Below, one piece after another: positions 1 through 9,305 of a stretch of DNA of 64,000 nucleotides. Both the position numbers and the translations under genes were made by a program. Where the stretch lies: contig JALOOM010000009.1 in the NCBI GenBank assembly GCA_025454395.1, forward strand, positions 1 to 64,000, in the 5' to 3' direction. Positions within the stretch are counted from its first letter, which is position 1; the number at the start of each line of letters is the position of its first letter. This stretch comes from Elainella sp. Prado103 (lineage in GTDB: Bacteria > Cyanobacteriota > Cyanobacteriia > Elainellales > Elainellaceae). Under the pieces are notes generated by a model. The model was not told where the DNA came from. It saw nothing but the letters and a program-made list of their open reading frames with translations, and ran no database searches.

Positions 1-66
1 CTTCACTTGGTTGCATAGAAGGATTTGAATGACTCATGATAAACCTCTGTGACCTCTGGTTGATTG

Positions 67-673
67 TAACCGTCCCAGGAATTTAACGAAAGTTTAGGGG
101 TTTTGAACCGGGAGTCCCGGTAGGTTGAAACGATGAGCGACGAGATCGAGATTGCCAGAATCCAAGTGTCCAGGGCAGATTGGGACGCGACGGTTATTGT
201 TGGGAATAGGAGCAGGGCATTGAGCGTTATCAATGAAAAAACCATCTGAACAATCAGAGCAACTTCGGGAAGTGATCCGTGCCGCGTACCAGCAGGGTGA
301 AGAGGCTGTGATTGCATTAGTTGAGAGCTTACTCAAAACTCAAGCGGAAGCAATCGAGAAATTAGAAGCGCGTATCAAAGTGCTAGAAGACCAAGCGAAT
401 AAGGATAGTCGCAATAGCAGTAAACCGCCGTCTGGAAATGGGTTTAAGAAACGAACCCAAAGTTTGCGAAGCAAAAGTGGACGTAAAAGTGGGGAACAAA
501 CCGGACATCCTGGCAGCACATTGGTATAGGTAGATGAGCCGGATGAGATTGAGCAACAGGTGATTGAAACGTATCAAGGGTATGGGGCATCGTTAGTGGC
601 GATGCCAATTGTGGAATGGCAATGGGCTCAAGTGCATGATTTAGTCCCACTTGAGATGAGTGTAATAGATCAA
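67..673 (+). pseudogene. IS66-family transposase remnant (5' part)
   Basis: Fragment of an IS66-type element. A plausible left end, GTAACCGTCCCAGG, starts at 67 (IS66 ends usually begin GTAA). The ORF from ATG 233 gives the typical N-terminal part: a coiled-coil stretch ([11 protein letters not shown]), the [10 protein letters not shown] motif and a basic [12 protein letters not shown] segment. It is broken by an in-frame TAG at 527-529. The same frame then runs on without a start to a TAG at 671-679 with recognisable IS66 sequence ([14 protein letters not shown]). The expected CxxC of the next domain reads YQGY, so the zinc ligands also look lost. No catalytic DDE part is present; the sequence stops where the next remnant begins. 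Non-functional. Confidence 0.75.
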
Positions 674-1118
674 ACTTAGTCTGACAGAAGGGAGTTACCG
701 GACACTGACAAAAGGTGTCAGATATGTCTCCATGCCGTAACCAAATGGAGCGCACGCCACCGGGAGAGACAAGGATGCCTTGCTTTTTCAGTTCGTTCGA
801 CACCCGGACTTGTCCATCAGCGGGTTGTTCAATCGCCAAGTCCACCACGGCTTGTTCAATGTGCGCTTCCACCCGATTTTTGAGGCAGGGCTTTTTGCGA
901 TCGATGTCTTGGAGTGCGGCTTCTCCCCAGTTTCGTACAATTGTTTGAAGCGGTAGAAGCTGTCACGAGACACGCCCATTGCTTTGCAAGCTTGGGAAAC
1001 GTTGCCCAGCATCTTCGCGAGGTTAAGAACACCCAGTTTGCTTTGAATGATCTTGTCCTGTGTATTCATTTTGACACTCCTGATTTACTCTCAGTTTACA
1101 AGAAGTGTCAGATTAAGT
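674..1118 (-). mobile_element. IS481-like element remnant with inverted ends
   Basis: A 445-bp remnant bounded by 13-bp inverted repeats with one mismatch: ACTTAGTCTGACA at 674-686 and its counterpart TGTCAGATTAAGT at 1106-1118. Between them, on the minus strand, lies the N-terminal part of an IS481/IS3-like transposase. ATG 1069 starts a helix-turn-helix segment ([26 protein letters not shown]). A one-base frameshift near 930 moves the conserved continuation ([39 protein letters not shown]) into another frame, which stays recognisable to about 718. The rve/DDE catalytic core is missing. The palindrome CTGACA-AAAGG-TGTCAG at 705-721 sits near the truncation. It abuts the IS66 remnant, so it inserted into it or recombined with it; I see no clear target duplication. 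Confidence 0.7.
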
Positions 1119-1476
1119 CTTGACCATCACACTTAATGACTAGAATCGCGCCCGCACCTGAAACCGCTGTGATGCCATCCTGAGATGGGCTTAATCGTTG
1201 GCTGAGAAAACTGAGAGACAGAGATCGGAATGTGGCGCGATCTCGCTTCGATTCCTTCCGTCTCCAGTCCACCGAGGCTGGCCACGCGCTGCCAGAGGCT
1301 TGAAGACCGGGTGGGCATGAATGCGACGATTGTGACGCACTTTCGATTCGACATGACAAAACAAGGACTCTAAACTAAGCATGGGATGGTTAGATGGGTT
1401 GAGAATGAGGTACTTTCAACTGTACCTGTTCCACCCTTCCTGATCCCGAACTGACGTTAAGTGTAGCCAGATTGAA
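1119..1476. other. Intergenic region next to IS remnants, no gene seen
   Basis: About 360 bp with only short minus-strand reading frames (1108-1382) that lack family motifs and overlap each other. It may be decayed element sequence, but I cannot identify it. Confidence 0.5.
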
Positions 1477-1863
1477 GTGAGAAACATGGATTCAGAAATC
1501 GAAACCCAAATTCGCGAGTGTGAAGCACGACTTTACACCGCCATGTCAGCCTCAGATGTGTCCGAATTGGACATGCTCATTGCCGATGACCTCCTTTTTG
1601 TGGATCCAACTGGTGAACTGGCAACTAAAGCAATGGATTTAGAGCTACATCGTACTGGGGGTACACAGTTTCACGAGTTTGTGCCCAAGGAGTTAGAAAT
1701 ACGTGTTTGGAGCGAGCACTTTGTTCTTGCCTCGGCTAAAATTTTCTTAAGCGGCACCTATTTAGGAAATGCCTTTGCGGGTGATTATCGCTATATGAGA
1801 GTTTGGCGCAAAGATCAAAACGGCTGGCAAATTGCTGGTGGCAGTGTTATCGCGATGGGCTGA
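1477..1863 (+). CDS. SnoaL/NTF2-like DUF4440 protein
   Basis: A 125-128 residue protein of the NTF2-like (SnoaL/DUF4440) fold, a cone-shaped single domain used for small-molecule binding or for isomerase and cyclase chemistry. The N-terminal helix pair (ETQIRECEARLYTAMSASDVSELDMLIADDLLFVDPTGE), the FVPKELEIRVWSEHFVLASAKI strand region in the middle and the terminal YRYMRVWRKDQNGWQIAGG strand are the usual family signature; length is typical. The frame can start at GTG 1477 or ATG 1486; no strong ribosome-binding site decides. It is monocistronic, flanked by IS remnants and a convergent gene. Substrate cannot be predicted. Confidence 0.75.
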   Translation: MRNMDSEIETQIRECEARLYTAMSASDVSELDMLIADDLLFVDPTGELATKAMDLELHRTGGTQFHEFVPKELEIRVWSEHFVLASAKIFLSGTYLGNAFAGDYRYMRVWRKDQNGWQIAGGSVIAMG

Positions 1864-2049
1864 AGGTTGAAACTCCCTAACTCTTGTCGAGTGACGAGCG
1901 TTCGAGTCTTGGAGGGTTATCTCAGATTTTGCACGCCCTAATGAGGATTCAAACGCATTTTGCGAATGGTGAGCAATCATATGGGTGATCGCCTCCACAT
2001 CAGTCCTGATCCCGCCCCTCACCCACTCGCCCGCAGCTTCTCATGATCT

Positions 2050-2655
2050 TTATCTCCATAGTTCAGGATTCAAATTAGCACTTGTCCATCCTGTTGCCAT
2101 CCAGATCACAGAGCGAATACAGTCGCGCAGGATACGAAATATTGATTCTGAGGGAGTGTCACCCGAATCAACGGGAATCGGCGTGGCCACAATACCATGA
2201 CTGCCTAAAACAAAAGTGGCAATGGCTTGCGATCGAGGCATGTGATGCTTTGAAGTGATCAAGTAAACATGTCGGATATTTTGAGTTCTAAAATCTCGAA
2301 CATTGCAGGTGAAATTGGTGACCGTATCAGTTGCACAGAAATCATAGCGGACTTGCTGGGCTGAAATTCCCGCCTGCTTAAAGATGCGACGATTCAGCTT
2401 GAAGCGACCTGGATTGCCAGAAACCCAGATTGGCAACTGGGGATGCAACTGGGCAAACTGAGCTGCGAACTTGACTCGATCGGTATTCCCTTCCAGCACC
2501 AGGATCGCCTGCGGTTGGGGTACCTGATGTAGAGTGAGGGCTAGCCTGATCGGAATAATCCCGATCCCACCGACCACGCCGAGAGTCAGCAGCCAGCGTC
2601 CTAGCCCAACTATTCTTTGCTTGAGCGGATTGGTCAACGATCGAGTCTTGGGCAT
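2050..2655 (-). CDS. YdcF/SanA-like DUF218 membrane protein
   Basis: A DUF218 (YdcF/ElyC/SanA-like) protein of 201 residues. One N-terminal membrane segment (about residues 15-40, GRWLLTLGVVGGIGIIPIRLAL) is followed by the DUF218 fold: AILVLEG near 55, then LPIWVSGNPG, DTVTNFTCNVRDF, HVYLITSKHHMPRSQAIA and a final IATPIPVDSG strand. The family is tied to envelope or vancomycin-barrier phenotypes, and its chemistry is poorly defined. I chose ATG 2655 because GGAG lies 7 bases upstream; the frame also opens at TTG 2670. It follows the sugar dehydrogenase gene by 18 bp on the same strand, so the two are probably co-transcribed. Confidence 0.8.
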   Translation of the reverse strand: MPKTRSLTNPLKQRIVGLGRWLLTLGVVGGIGIIPIRLALTLHQVPQPQAILVLEGNTDRVKFAAQFAQLHPQLPIWVSGNPGRFKLNRRIFKQAGISAQQVRYDFCATDTVTNFTCNVRDFRTQNIRHVYLITSKHHMPRSQAIATFVLGSHGIVATPIPVDSGDTPSESIFRILRDCIRSVIWMATGWTSANLNPELWR

Positions 2656-2673
2656 GGTGATTCTCCGCAAGGA

Positions 2674-3966
2674 CTACTCCGTCCCAGGTTCTAGCCGAAT
2701 CAGTTGTCCGTTATCGGCATCGGTGATCACATAGAGCAATCCGTCTGGACTCTGCCGCACATCTCGCACCCGCTGACCGATCGCAATTGCCTCCTGGCTA
2801 GCAACGTTGCCCCTACTATCTAAAATAATTCGCCTGACTTCCTGAGCGACCAATCCGCCTGCGAACAGGTTGCCTTGCCAATCGGGTATCCGATCGCCTC
2901 GGTAGAGGGTGAGTCCGGAAGGAGCAATAGCATTCATCCAGACGAGTTTAGGATCAACCAAGCCAGGACGCGATCGTTCTTCAGAAATCGGTTCACCTGT
3001 GGCATATTCCGTACTGTAGCTGACGGTAGGCCAGCCGTAATTGTTGCCTGCTTGGATAAGATTTAACTCATCTCCACCGCGAGAACCATGTTCGGTAGAC
3101 CAAATCTGCCCGGTTGCTGGATCGATCGCCAGTCCCTGAATGTTGCGATGCCCATAGCTCCAAATGGCTGGTGCTGTGTTATTCTCTTCCACAAACGGAT
3201 TATCAGCCGGAATGGAACCATCCGGGTTGAGTCGCACAATCTTACCCAGATGACTCTGCCGATCTTGGGCCTGCCAACGACTGAGTTCCCCATCAATTTG
3301 GAGGGGCGGATTGCCACCATCGCCGATCGAAACCAACAAGGTACCATCCGGCAGCCAAACCATCCGTGAGCCGAAATGTTGATTGCCAGATTTGGCGGGT
3401 GTCGCTTCAAAGATGACTTGTAGGTCATTAAGCCGATCGTTCTCCAAGCGGGCGCGAGCCACCCGGGTGCGATTCTCAGCCTCTGTTCCATGGGCATAGG
3501 TGAGGTAGATCAGACGGTTTTCGGCAAAATTGGGATCGATCGCCACATCCATCAGCCCCCCCTGTCCGACCGCAAATACTTCGGGAACTCCTGCGATCGG
3601 GTTGGAAACGAGGGCTCCATCTCGCACGAGCCGCAAACGTCCTGGACGTTCGGTAATCAGGATGGATCCATCCGGCAGCCAAGCCAACCCCCAAGGGTGC
3701 TCTAATCCTGCAATCACCGTGACGGCACGAATTCCTAAGGCCGCTGGTACATCTCCTGCCGTCAAAACAGGGGGGGAATTAGTTGGAGGCGAAGGAGTAG
3801 GCGTAGTCTGAGCAGTCTGCGGGGAAGTGGCCGGTTCCGAAGCAGGCGTAGCGGGTGGGGCAGGCTCCATCTGGCTGGCTGATTGACCAAAAGTACAACC
3901 GATGGTGAGGCAGAGCCCGATCGCCCCTACTGTGCCACCCATGACCCGTAAAATAATCCTGTTCAT
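2674..3966 (-). CDS. PQQ-dependent aldose sugar dehydrogenase, lipoprotein
   Basis: A 430-residue soluble aldose sugar dehydrogenase (Yli/Asd, GSDH beta-propeller family), which oxidises aldoses with PQQ in the periplasm. The N-terminus has a lipoprotein signal with lipobox TIGC (Cys about 24), followed by a Pro/Thr/Ser-rich linker to about residue 70. The propeller shows ITVIAGLEHPWGLAWLPDG, FGSRMVWLPDG, then GHRNIQGLAIDP and STEHGSRGGDELNLI, which is the family's PQQ-pocket and calcium region, and NNYGWPTVSY. Length is normal for the family plus the anchor. Gene 2050-2655 lies 18 bp downstream. Whether the cell makes PQQ cannot be seen here; apo-enzymes of this family are common. Confidence 0.85.
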   Translation of the reverse strand: MNRIILRVMGGTVGAIGLCLTIGCTFGQSASQMEPAPPATPASEPATSPQTAQTTPTPSPPTNSPPVLTAGDVPAALGIRAVTVIAGLEHPWGLAWLPDGSILITERPGRLRLVRDGALVSNPIAGVPEVFAVGQGGLMDVAIDPNFAENRLIYLTYAHGTEAENRTRVARARLENDRLNDLQVIFEATPAKSGNQHFGSRMVWLPDGTLLVSIGDGGNPPLQIDGELSRWQAQDRQSHLGKIVRLNPDGSIPADNPFVEENNTAPAIWSYGHRNIQGLAIDPATGQIWSTEHGSRGGDELNLIQAGNNYGWPTVSYSTEYATGEPISEERSRPGLVDPKLVWMNAIAPSGLTLYRGDRIPDWQGNLFAGGLVAQEVRRIILDSRGNVASQEAIAIGQRVRDVRQSPDGLLYVITDADNGQLIRLEPGTE

Positions 3967-4146
3967 GATGAATTCCTACTTTCTCAGTCGTCTCCACCTT
4001 GAATCAAAAGACTCGGTAGAGCGTTGAATCTTAGTACTCTCAAAGATCTACATCAATCGACTAGGGTTAAGCCTCTCAACTGGGGGTGATTTTAGCTCGT
4101 TTTCAGGATAACAATTTTGCTGGACTCGCATCCGCAGACGCAAATG

Positions 4147-4194
4147 AGTCCGAAGTAGGAGTCCAAAGTAGGAGTCCAAAGTAGGAGTCCGAAA
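4147..4194. repeat. 13-bp tandem repeat, about 3.5 copies
   Basis: Units AGTCCAAAGTAGG at 4147, 4160 and 4173, the first with one mismatch, plus a partial fourth copy. Intergenic. Confidence 0.85.
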
Positions 4195-4344
4195 TCAGAC
4201 TGAAACCCAAGAGCACACGAAGCTACTGTCTTACTGGATGAGGTTAAGCGAGAGTCAGGGATTGATCAAGAGTAGTGAGCAGAGACATGGAATGCAATAG
4301 ATGTTCAGGTAGAAATGCCTAACCTTGCTTGTCATCAAAATAGG

Positions 4345-4385
4345 CATAAAAAATGGAAGCGAAACCATCGATCGGTCGCTTCCAT
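4345..4385 (-). terminator. Rho-independent terminator of HU-like gene
   Basis: Inverted repeat ATGGAAGCGA (4353-4362) / TCGCTTCCAT (4376-4385) with a 13-base loop. On the minus strand the stem is followed directly by a run of six T (A48-A53 on plus). It lies about 50 bp past the stop of the HU-like gene. Confidence 0.8.
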
Positions 4386-4434
4386 AAAATGACTTACAAA
4401 CTATTGATTTGAAACTGAATGAGAAAAAGTGAGA

Positions 4435-4710
4435 TTAGCTTGCCAAGGTCTCTAAATACTTTTTGGTGGGACGGAGCACTAATTGCTTACGTTCTGGAAC
4501 TTCTTTGGTTTGTCCAGTTTGCTCGTCATGAACAGATTTAGCTGGAATGGTTTTCGTCGTTACCTTAGCGATCGGAGAAACGAACTCCTCACCCTCTAAA
4601 CCATTATTAACCAGGGTCATCAGGACGAGATCTACAGCTTTGCGAGCCTTGCCTTTAGGTAATCCTAATTCAGCGGCAACCTTTTCAATCAGCTCTTTAT
4701 TTTTCATCAT
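4435..4710 (-). CDS. HU-like nucleoid DNA-binding protein
   Basis: A 91-residue protein with the HU/IHF layout: N-terminal helices (KNKELIEKVAAELGLPKGKARKAVDLVLMTLVNNGLEG), then a beta arm and a C-terminal basic part (RKQLVLRPTKKYLETL). The central arm (SPIAKVTTKTIPAKSVHDEQTGQTKEVPER) departs from canonical HU, which has GFG and RNPxTG motifs, so this is a divergent relative rather than the housekeeping HU. SD AAGGAG at 4718-4723 is 7 bases from ATG 4710; a GTG at 4713 and another ATG at 4707 are also in frame. A strong terminator follows, so the gene is monocistronic. Confidence 0.65.
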   Translation of the reverse strand: MMKNKELIEKVAAELGLPKGKARKAVDLVLMTLVNNGLEGEEFVSPIAKVTTKTIPAKSVHDEQTGQTKEVPERKQLVLRPTKKYLETLAS

Positions 4711-5081
4711 CACTATCTCCTTGAGTGACTTATGTTAATCCTAATGTAAATCAAATACTCACGGACGACAAGAACTTTAATGTATTTCCTAAGAAGTCTG
4801 GAGAAAGTTTTGTTTATTTTGGATGAAGTCTCCATTTATAGCGGGAGATTTACACTTGAAAGTAAGGGTGTTGATACTCCCAACCATTTGATCGATTATT
4901 CTTTATGTTAGGACTGAGCAGTAATGAGTCGCAAAAAAAGCAGCCCGTCTAGCTCAACTCAGATTTGACCTCATGACTGCTGCTATCTGAGCATAGTTGG
5001 ACTGCAATGAGCTGCCAATTTGTAACGCTAAATCATCATGGAATGACAATGCGACAAAATGATGGCAAGGCGAATGAGTTG
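4711..5081. other. Intergenic region, HU-like gene promoter side
   Basis: About 370 bp. It should hold the HU-like promoter and the end of the fucose synthase transcript. No gene, repeat or convincing hairpin seen. Confidence 0.4.
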
Positions 5082-6026
5082 CTATCGTCCCCGAATTGAT
5101 TCATAGTTGGTGGCAAACCACTGATAGGTCTGTTCGATCCCAGCTTTAAGGGAAGTCTTGGGTTGCCAGCCCAAAGTGCTGAGTTTTGTAGTATCGAGCA
5201 ACTTGCGGGGGGTACCGTCTGGTTTCGTGGGATCGAACTTCAATTCACCCTGATATCCTACGACTGCCTGGATGGTGAGAGCGAGTTCTTTAATCGAGAC
5301 CTCATCGCCGGTGCCGACATTGACAAATTCTACGTCGCTGTAGTTCTGCATCAAGAAAACCAGTGCATCTGCCAGATCATCAACATAGAGAAACTCTCGT
5401 AGTGCCGATCCTGTACCCCAAATCTCGACAAAGGGTGCGTTTCCCAGTTTGGCTTCATGAAATTTCCGCATCAGTGCGGGCAACACATGGGAGTTGGCTA
5501 AATCAAAATTGTCGTTGATGCCGAATAGATTAGTCGGCATGGCAGAAATGAAGCTGACTCCGTACTGCCGACAGTAATTTTCACAGAGCTTCAAACCTGC
5601 AATTTTAGCGATCGCATAGGGTTCGTTGGTTGGCTCCAGAAAGCCGGTCAATAAATGTTCTTCCCGCATCGGTTGGGGGCAGAGCTTGGGATAGATGCAG
5701 GAGGAACCCAGAAACAGCAGTTTTTTGACACCAGACTGGTAAGCGCTGTGAATCACATTGGCTTCGAGAATCAGGTTGTCGTAGATAAATTCTGCTCGGT
5801 AGGTATTGTTGGCATGGATACCCCCAACCTTAGCTGCGGCCAGAAAGACATATTCGGGTTGTGCTTCGGCGAAAAAGGCTTCGACTTGAGCTTGACGACG
5901 CAGGTCGAGTTCTTGACTGGTTTTGAGGATGAGATTGGTGTAACCTTGGGCTTGTAAGGCTCGAACGATGGCACTACCGGCGAGTCCTCGGTGTCCAGCG
6001 ACATAGATTTTGGCGGTTTTGTCCAT
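5082..6026 (-). CDS. fcl: GDP-L-fucose synthase
   Basis: A 314-residue short-chain dehydrogenase that converts GDP-4-keto-6-deoxymannose to GDP-L-fucose (epimerase/reductase, NADPH-dependent). The Rossmann motif [11 protein letters not shown] is at residues 12-22. SSCIYP (about 107-112) supplies the catalytic Ser and Cys, and [10 protein letters not shown] (about 136-145) the Tyr and Lys pair. [29 protein letters not shown] and the C-terminal GWQPKTSL segment are typical of WcaG/Fcl. Length matches the family (about 310-320). The partner enzyme, GDP-mannose 4,6-dehydratase (gmd), is not in this window. Placement at the downstream end of the sulfotransferase and glycosyltransferase block suggests it supplies fucose for that glycan. 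Confidence 0.93.
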   Translation of the reverse strand: MDKTAKIYVAGHRGLAGSAIVRALQAQGYTNLILKTSQELDLRRQAQVEAFFAEAQPEYVFLAAAKVGGIHANNTYRAEFIYDNLILEANVIHSAYQSGVKKLLFLGSSCIYPKLCPQPMREEHLLTGFLEPTNEPYAIAKIAGLKLCENYCRQYGVSFISAMPTNLFGINDNFDLANSHVLPALMRKFHEAKLGNAPFVEIWGTGSALREFLYVDDLADALVFLMQNYSDVEFVNVGTGDEVSIKELALTIQAVVGYQGELKFDPTKPDGTPRKLLDTTKLSTLGWQPKTSLKAGIEQTYQWFATNYESIRGR

Positions 6027-6403
6027 TGCTCTACTGGTAGAAAATTAAGGGTTAACAACTCTAGAGTTCCCGCAATCATCCCGTGGGTCATCGATCACTC
6101 AGCCTTAAACATCGACACCTAAAGGACTCCGTTTTTTATTACAGTATATTGCAATTGACTACAACCCGCCAGCGATCGGGGTTCCATCCTGAATCAAAGC
6201 AATATAGGAATCAAGGATTGAATGACACTGCTTGTTGCGGGCTACCACGGCTGTTGCAGGCTACCATGAACCTAGACTTACTTTGGGCGATCGTCCTATT
6301 GCCTCATAAGACTTACTTGCCTCACAATACCTACTGCCTCACGATACCAACCGAACTCTGACTGCTTCAAAGGTGAGTTGACTGAGCAGACTACTTGAGC
6401 AGA
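6027..6403. other. Intergenic region with short duplications
   Basis: 377 bp between the TPR-sulfotransferase stop and fcl. It contains short direct duplications (GGCTACCA near 6240 and 6260; GCCTCAC near 6301-6335; GAGCAGACTACT near 6383-6408) but no gene. The fcl promoter probably lies here. Confidence 0.4.
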
Positions 6404-7816
6404 CTACTGAAGAGATCCAAAGTGATACTGATACAACGCAATATCTTTTTCGTAACGCTGGCTAACCTGTTCTTTCAGTCTTGGAGTGTATAGGTTAGCC
6501 GCACTGGGTAAGCCATTGAATTGTCGGAGTTGAGATGGATACATCTCATGGCATTCCAGCGAGTGATCGAAGTGTTGGTAGAAGGTTTGATATTCCGGCT
6601 TGTTGTGATACTGGGATGGATCGCGAGTAATTTGAATGTTGAATTTTGCTTCAAGGATCTTGAGGGTCTGCTCTAACTGCTCAAACTGACCAATGAGATC
6701 AAAGTTAATCAGGTTGTTGTCAAAAAATGTATATTGAGGTCGCCAATGCTCATTCATCCAAACATTTTCAGTATGAGTAAGATAATCAACAAATTGGCTA
6801 AAAGTAATAGAACGATGAAAATCTAAGGGTTGATCGGAACGTTGACAGACATCTTGAACAACAGTCTGAGCAAAGGATTCAAGCTCTAATGGTTTAACAA
6901 ATTTATCTAGATAAGCACTCACCAGGCGCTCAAAAGGATTTCTGAGGATAACGAATTTGAAAAACGCCTGATCTTGGAGGTATTCAAGCTGATCTAAACC
7001 GAATCCGGTATTTTCTCTGGCAACGTACGAATGGATATTTTCACCTGATTCTTGAAAATGTTTTTGACTGTCACTATGCTCCACTATCATTAGCTTGAAC
7101 AGGGTACAAGCATTTTTGGGGATAGGGCAGAAAATAATTTTATGTTTGCGATTAATTAAATAGCGCTGAATGAGGGATTGCTGTTGGGCTTCTTGAGTTT
7201 TTTGTGCGTATATACGCATTAGCCCTTGATACGCATCAGCGGTAGTGTAGCGGTTCTGACTGGATCGCAATACGGTTTGATAGGTTGTGATGGCAGCTTC
7301 TGATTGACCTTGAACTTCTAATAACCTACCTAAATTCAGATAAATTCCAGCAGGACAGTCAGGTTTGATCGCGATCGTTGCTTGATAGGCTAGGATTGCT
7401 TCGCTGGTTTGTCCCAGTTGAGTCAAGATGGTGGCCAAGGAACTATAAAACCAATGCGGTGGACTACTATGCAGTTCAATTGCTTTACGATAATTAGCTA
7501 ATGCGGGCTGAAAATCTTGCTGCTTGTGCTGAGCAGCGGCTAAGCGATAGTGAAGGTTAGCATTTTGTGTGAATCGATCGATCGCCTGCTGGCAAACAGC
7601 TATAACATCACTGTATTGTTTCAGATGATGAAGTGAGTAAGCTAGATCGAGATAGACCTTCGCAGGCTGATTGGGTTGAAGCTCAATAGCTTTTCGGTAA
7701 AATAAACTCGATGCTTGAAAATCCTGTTGTTGCTTGAATAGATTGGCAGTCTCAATGAGTGCTCTAGGATCGTTGATACCAGTTTCTAATTCAACCTGTA
7801 GTGTTTCCTGTCGCAT
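6404..7816 (-). CDS. TPR protein with C-terminal sulfotransferase domain
   Basis: 470 residues. Residues 1-215 are about five to six TPR units (pattern LGRLLEVQGQSEAAITTYQ). Residues from 225 form a Sulfotransfer_2-type domain that would move sulfate from PAPS to a carbohydrate hydroxyl. The 5'-phosphosulfate loop reads FCPIPKNACTLFK (about 232-244) with the catalytic Lys. The 3'-phosphate motif reads VILRNPFERLVSAY (about 287-300) with the usual Arg and Ser. Golgi-type carbohydrate sulfotransferases (HNK-1 and chondroitin types) share this core, usually without TPRs. No signal peptide or membrane segment, so it acts in the cytosol. It is the last sulfotransferase gene before fcl. The sugar acceptor is unknown. 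Confidence 0.85.
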   Translation of the reverse strand: MRQETLQVELETGINDPRALIETANLFKQQQDFQASSLFYRKAIELQPNQPAKVYLDLAYSLHHLKQYSDVIAVCQQAIDRFTQNANLHYRLAAAQHKQQDFQPALANYRKAIELHSSPPHWFYSSLATILTQLGQTSEAILAYQATIAIKPDCPAGIYLNLGRLLEVQGQSEAAITTYQTVLRSSQNRYTTADAYQGLMRIYAQKTQEAQQQSLIQRYLINRKHKIIFCPIPKNACTLFKLMIVEHSDSQKHFQESGENIHSYVARENTGFGLDQLEYLQDQAFFKFVILRNPFERLVSAYLDKFVKPLELESFAQTVVQDVCQRSDQPLDFHRSITFSQFVDYLTHTENVWMNEHWRPQYTFFDNNLINFDLIGQFEQLEQTLKILEAKFNIQITRDPSQYHNKPEYQTFYQHFDHSLECHEMYPSQLRQFNGLPSAANLYTPRLKEQVSQRYEKDIALYQYHFGSLQ

Positions 7817-7928
7817 GTTCAGAGACGCTCAATGGTTACGAGAGTAGTCAAACCAAGTTTGCAGGCGAAACATCGGTGGTTGGATAAGAGGAGTAACTCT
7901 CTCTCCTATGTAAAAATAAGGTAACGAT

Positions 7929-9170
7929 CTAGAACCATTTAAAGTCTCTATTTAACAAGTTCTTCAATTCCTGATTAAAAGGTTGAAAATACTCATTCAA
8001 TCGTTCTTTTATCTCAGACGGTGGTGATGAATAACTATTAGCATATACTTTCTCAAGATCATCGATTATAGGAGTATCAAGCTCCAAAAAACCAAATAGC
8101 TCCTCTAGAAATTTCTTGGGGCGATGCTCTAAATCATGGTAATCAATGATCAGAATTTGTTCTTTAGGAAAGACAGAGAACCAGTTCTTTAATTGGGCAG
8201 CATACTGACCATGGAGTAAGTAACGACTGGTATTCCATGTATCCAAAGTTCTGAACAGGGGAACATTATCACCATGTAAGCTCATTGCTTCTACTGCTTG
8301 CTCAAGATTAGCGACGCTAAATGCTTCTTCTAAGGAGCGTTGCTCATCTTTTACACGCTTGACTTGGTGGTGGTAATGAGAAATTGCTCGCTCAGTAGGA
8401 TTTCTCAGAGAAGCGATAAGTTTAACCTTGGGAAAGGTTGCCTTAATCCGAGCCGGTGAATCAGGGTGAGAAATATAACTGGGGCTGGCATCTCCCATCA
8501 AAAGCTGCTCAGGTGATAATCCGTGTTGACGAGAATATTCGGCTCGACCAGTAAATAAAGACAAATACCATCCCCAGCTTTTTTGATAAGGTTTGGGTGG
8601 CTTTGAAAAAAAGTTGACTTCCTTAGGTCGGCGTGGAACGACCTGTGGATGGCGCTGAAGATAATCGTATATGGCTGATGTAGCGGCTTTCATTGCACCG
8701 ATGATAATGAAATCAGGCCCTACCCCATTTTGAATGATTTGTTCAGTGCTGCATGATTTGCAATCAATCTGACCGATCGATACTCTATCAGCATTTGAGA
8801 AGACGGCTTTAATAATGAGTGATTGCTCGTTCAACAAAGTAGGTAGATTGAGAATTTGGCGAAAGCCAAACTTGACATTTTGCTTCTCAATCAGCTCGCC
8901 GAACCGCTGGATTAATCCTGGACGTTCAATATCGGTAGGGAGTTCTCCAATCAATTGATTATCTAAAAAAACTTCAACGGCAATAACTGGAAGATGCTTG
9001 CCGATCACCCAACCTGATAGCTCCAAGCGTCCCTTTCGGTCAATGATGGTTCCTGCAGAGGGTTTCACAATGCGGTGAGAGTGAAACAAATCATGATTTA
9101 TTGCAAAATTATCAACATGGGCAATAATGGATACCGATTGCTCTGCAAGATCGGGAAAGTTTGAAGTCAC
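7929..9170 (-). CDS. Sulfotransferase with N-terminal beta module
   Basis: 413 residues. Residues 35-140 form a beta-rich module (LELSGWVIGKHLPVIAVEV, DNQLIGELPTDIERPG) that recurs in gene 10457-12838. Residues 148-413 are a heparan-sulfate NDST-like sulfotransferase: PSB loop FIIIGAMKAATSAIYDYL (catalytic Lys about 160), HPQVVPRRPKEVNFFS, a YFGEASPSY-like motif (MGDASPSYISH), and the 3'-phosphate motif ASLRNPTERAISHYHHQ (about 248-264). All key residues are present. Start at GTG 9170, with GGAGGG five bases upstream. This gene and its two neighbours upstream are markedly AT-rich compared with the rest of the block. Confidence 0.87.
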   Translation of the reverse strand: MTSNFPDLAEQSVSIIAHVDNFAINHDLFHSHRIVKPSAGTIIDRKGRLELSGWVIGKHLPVIAVEVFLDNQLIGELPTDIERPGLIQRFGELIEKQNVKFGFRQILNLPTLLNEQSLIIKAVFSNADRVSIGQIDCKSCSTEQIIQNGVGPDFIIIGAMKAATSAIYDYLQRHPQVVPRRPKEVNFFSKPPKPYQKSWGWYLSLFTGRAEYSRQHGLSPEQLLMGDASPSYISHPDSPARIKATFPKVKLIASLRNPTERAISHYHHQVKRVKDEQRSLEEAFSVANLEQAVEAMSLHGDNVPLFRTLDTWNTSRYLLHGQYAAQLKNWFSVFPKEQILIIDYHDLEHRPKKFLEELFGFLELDTPIIDDLEKVYANSYSSPPSEIKERLNEYFQPFNQELKNLLNRDFKWF

Positions 9171-9305
9171 TATTACCCTCCAAAAAAATCAATAAACAGC
9201 GAACTGAATCGAGCTATCTAGTTCAAAACATCAGAATTATCAAAGGAGCGGCTCTCGATTCCCGACTACCCGCTGGTAGCTAAACGATCGATGATTCCGG
9301 TCTTG

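Larger units (their letters stand above)
3967..4434. other. Intergenic region with tandem repeat and terminator
   Basis: A 468-bp gap holding a 13-bp tandem repeat (4147-4194) and the terminator of the HU-like gene (4345-4385). The promoter of the sugar dehydrogenase gene should lie in its left part, but I cannot point to a convincing -35/-10 pair. Confidence 0.5.

Noticed and set aside
3-317. 104-codon minus-strand ORF overlapping the IS66 left end
   Set aside because: It runs antisense across the IS66 terminal repeat and N-terminus and has no recognisable domain.
1888-1920. TTCGAGTC-like segment as a tRNA T-arm
   Set aside because: No acceptor stem, D-arm or anticodon arm can be built around it.
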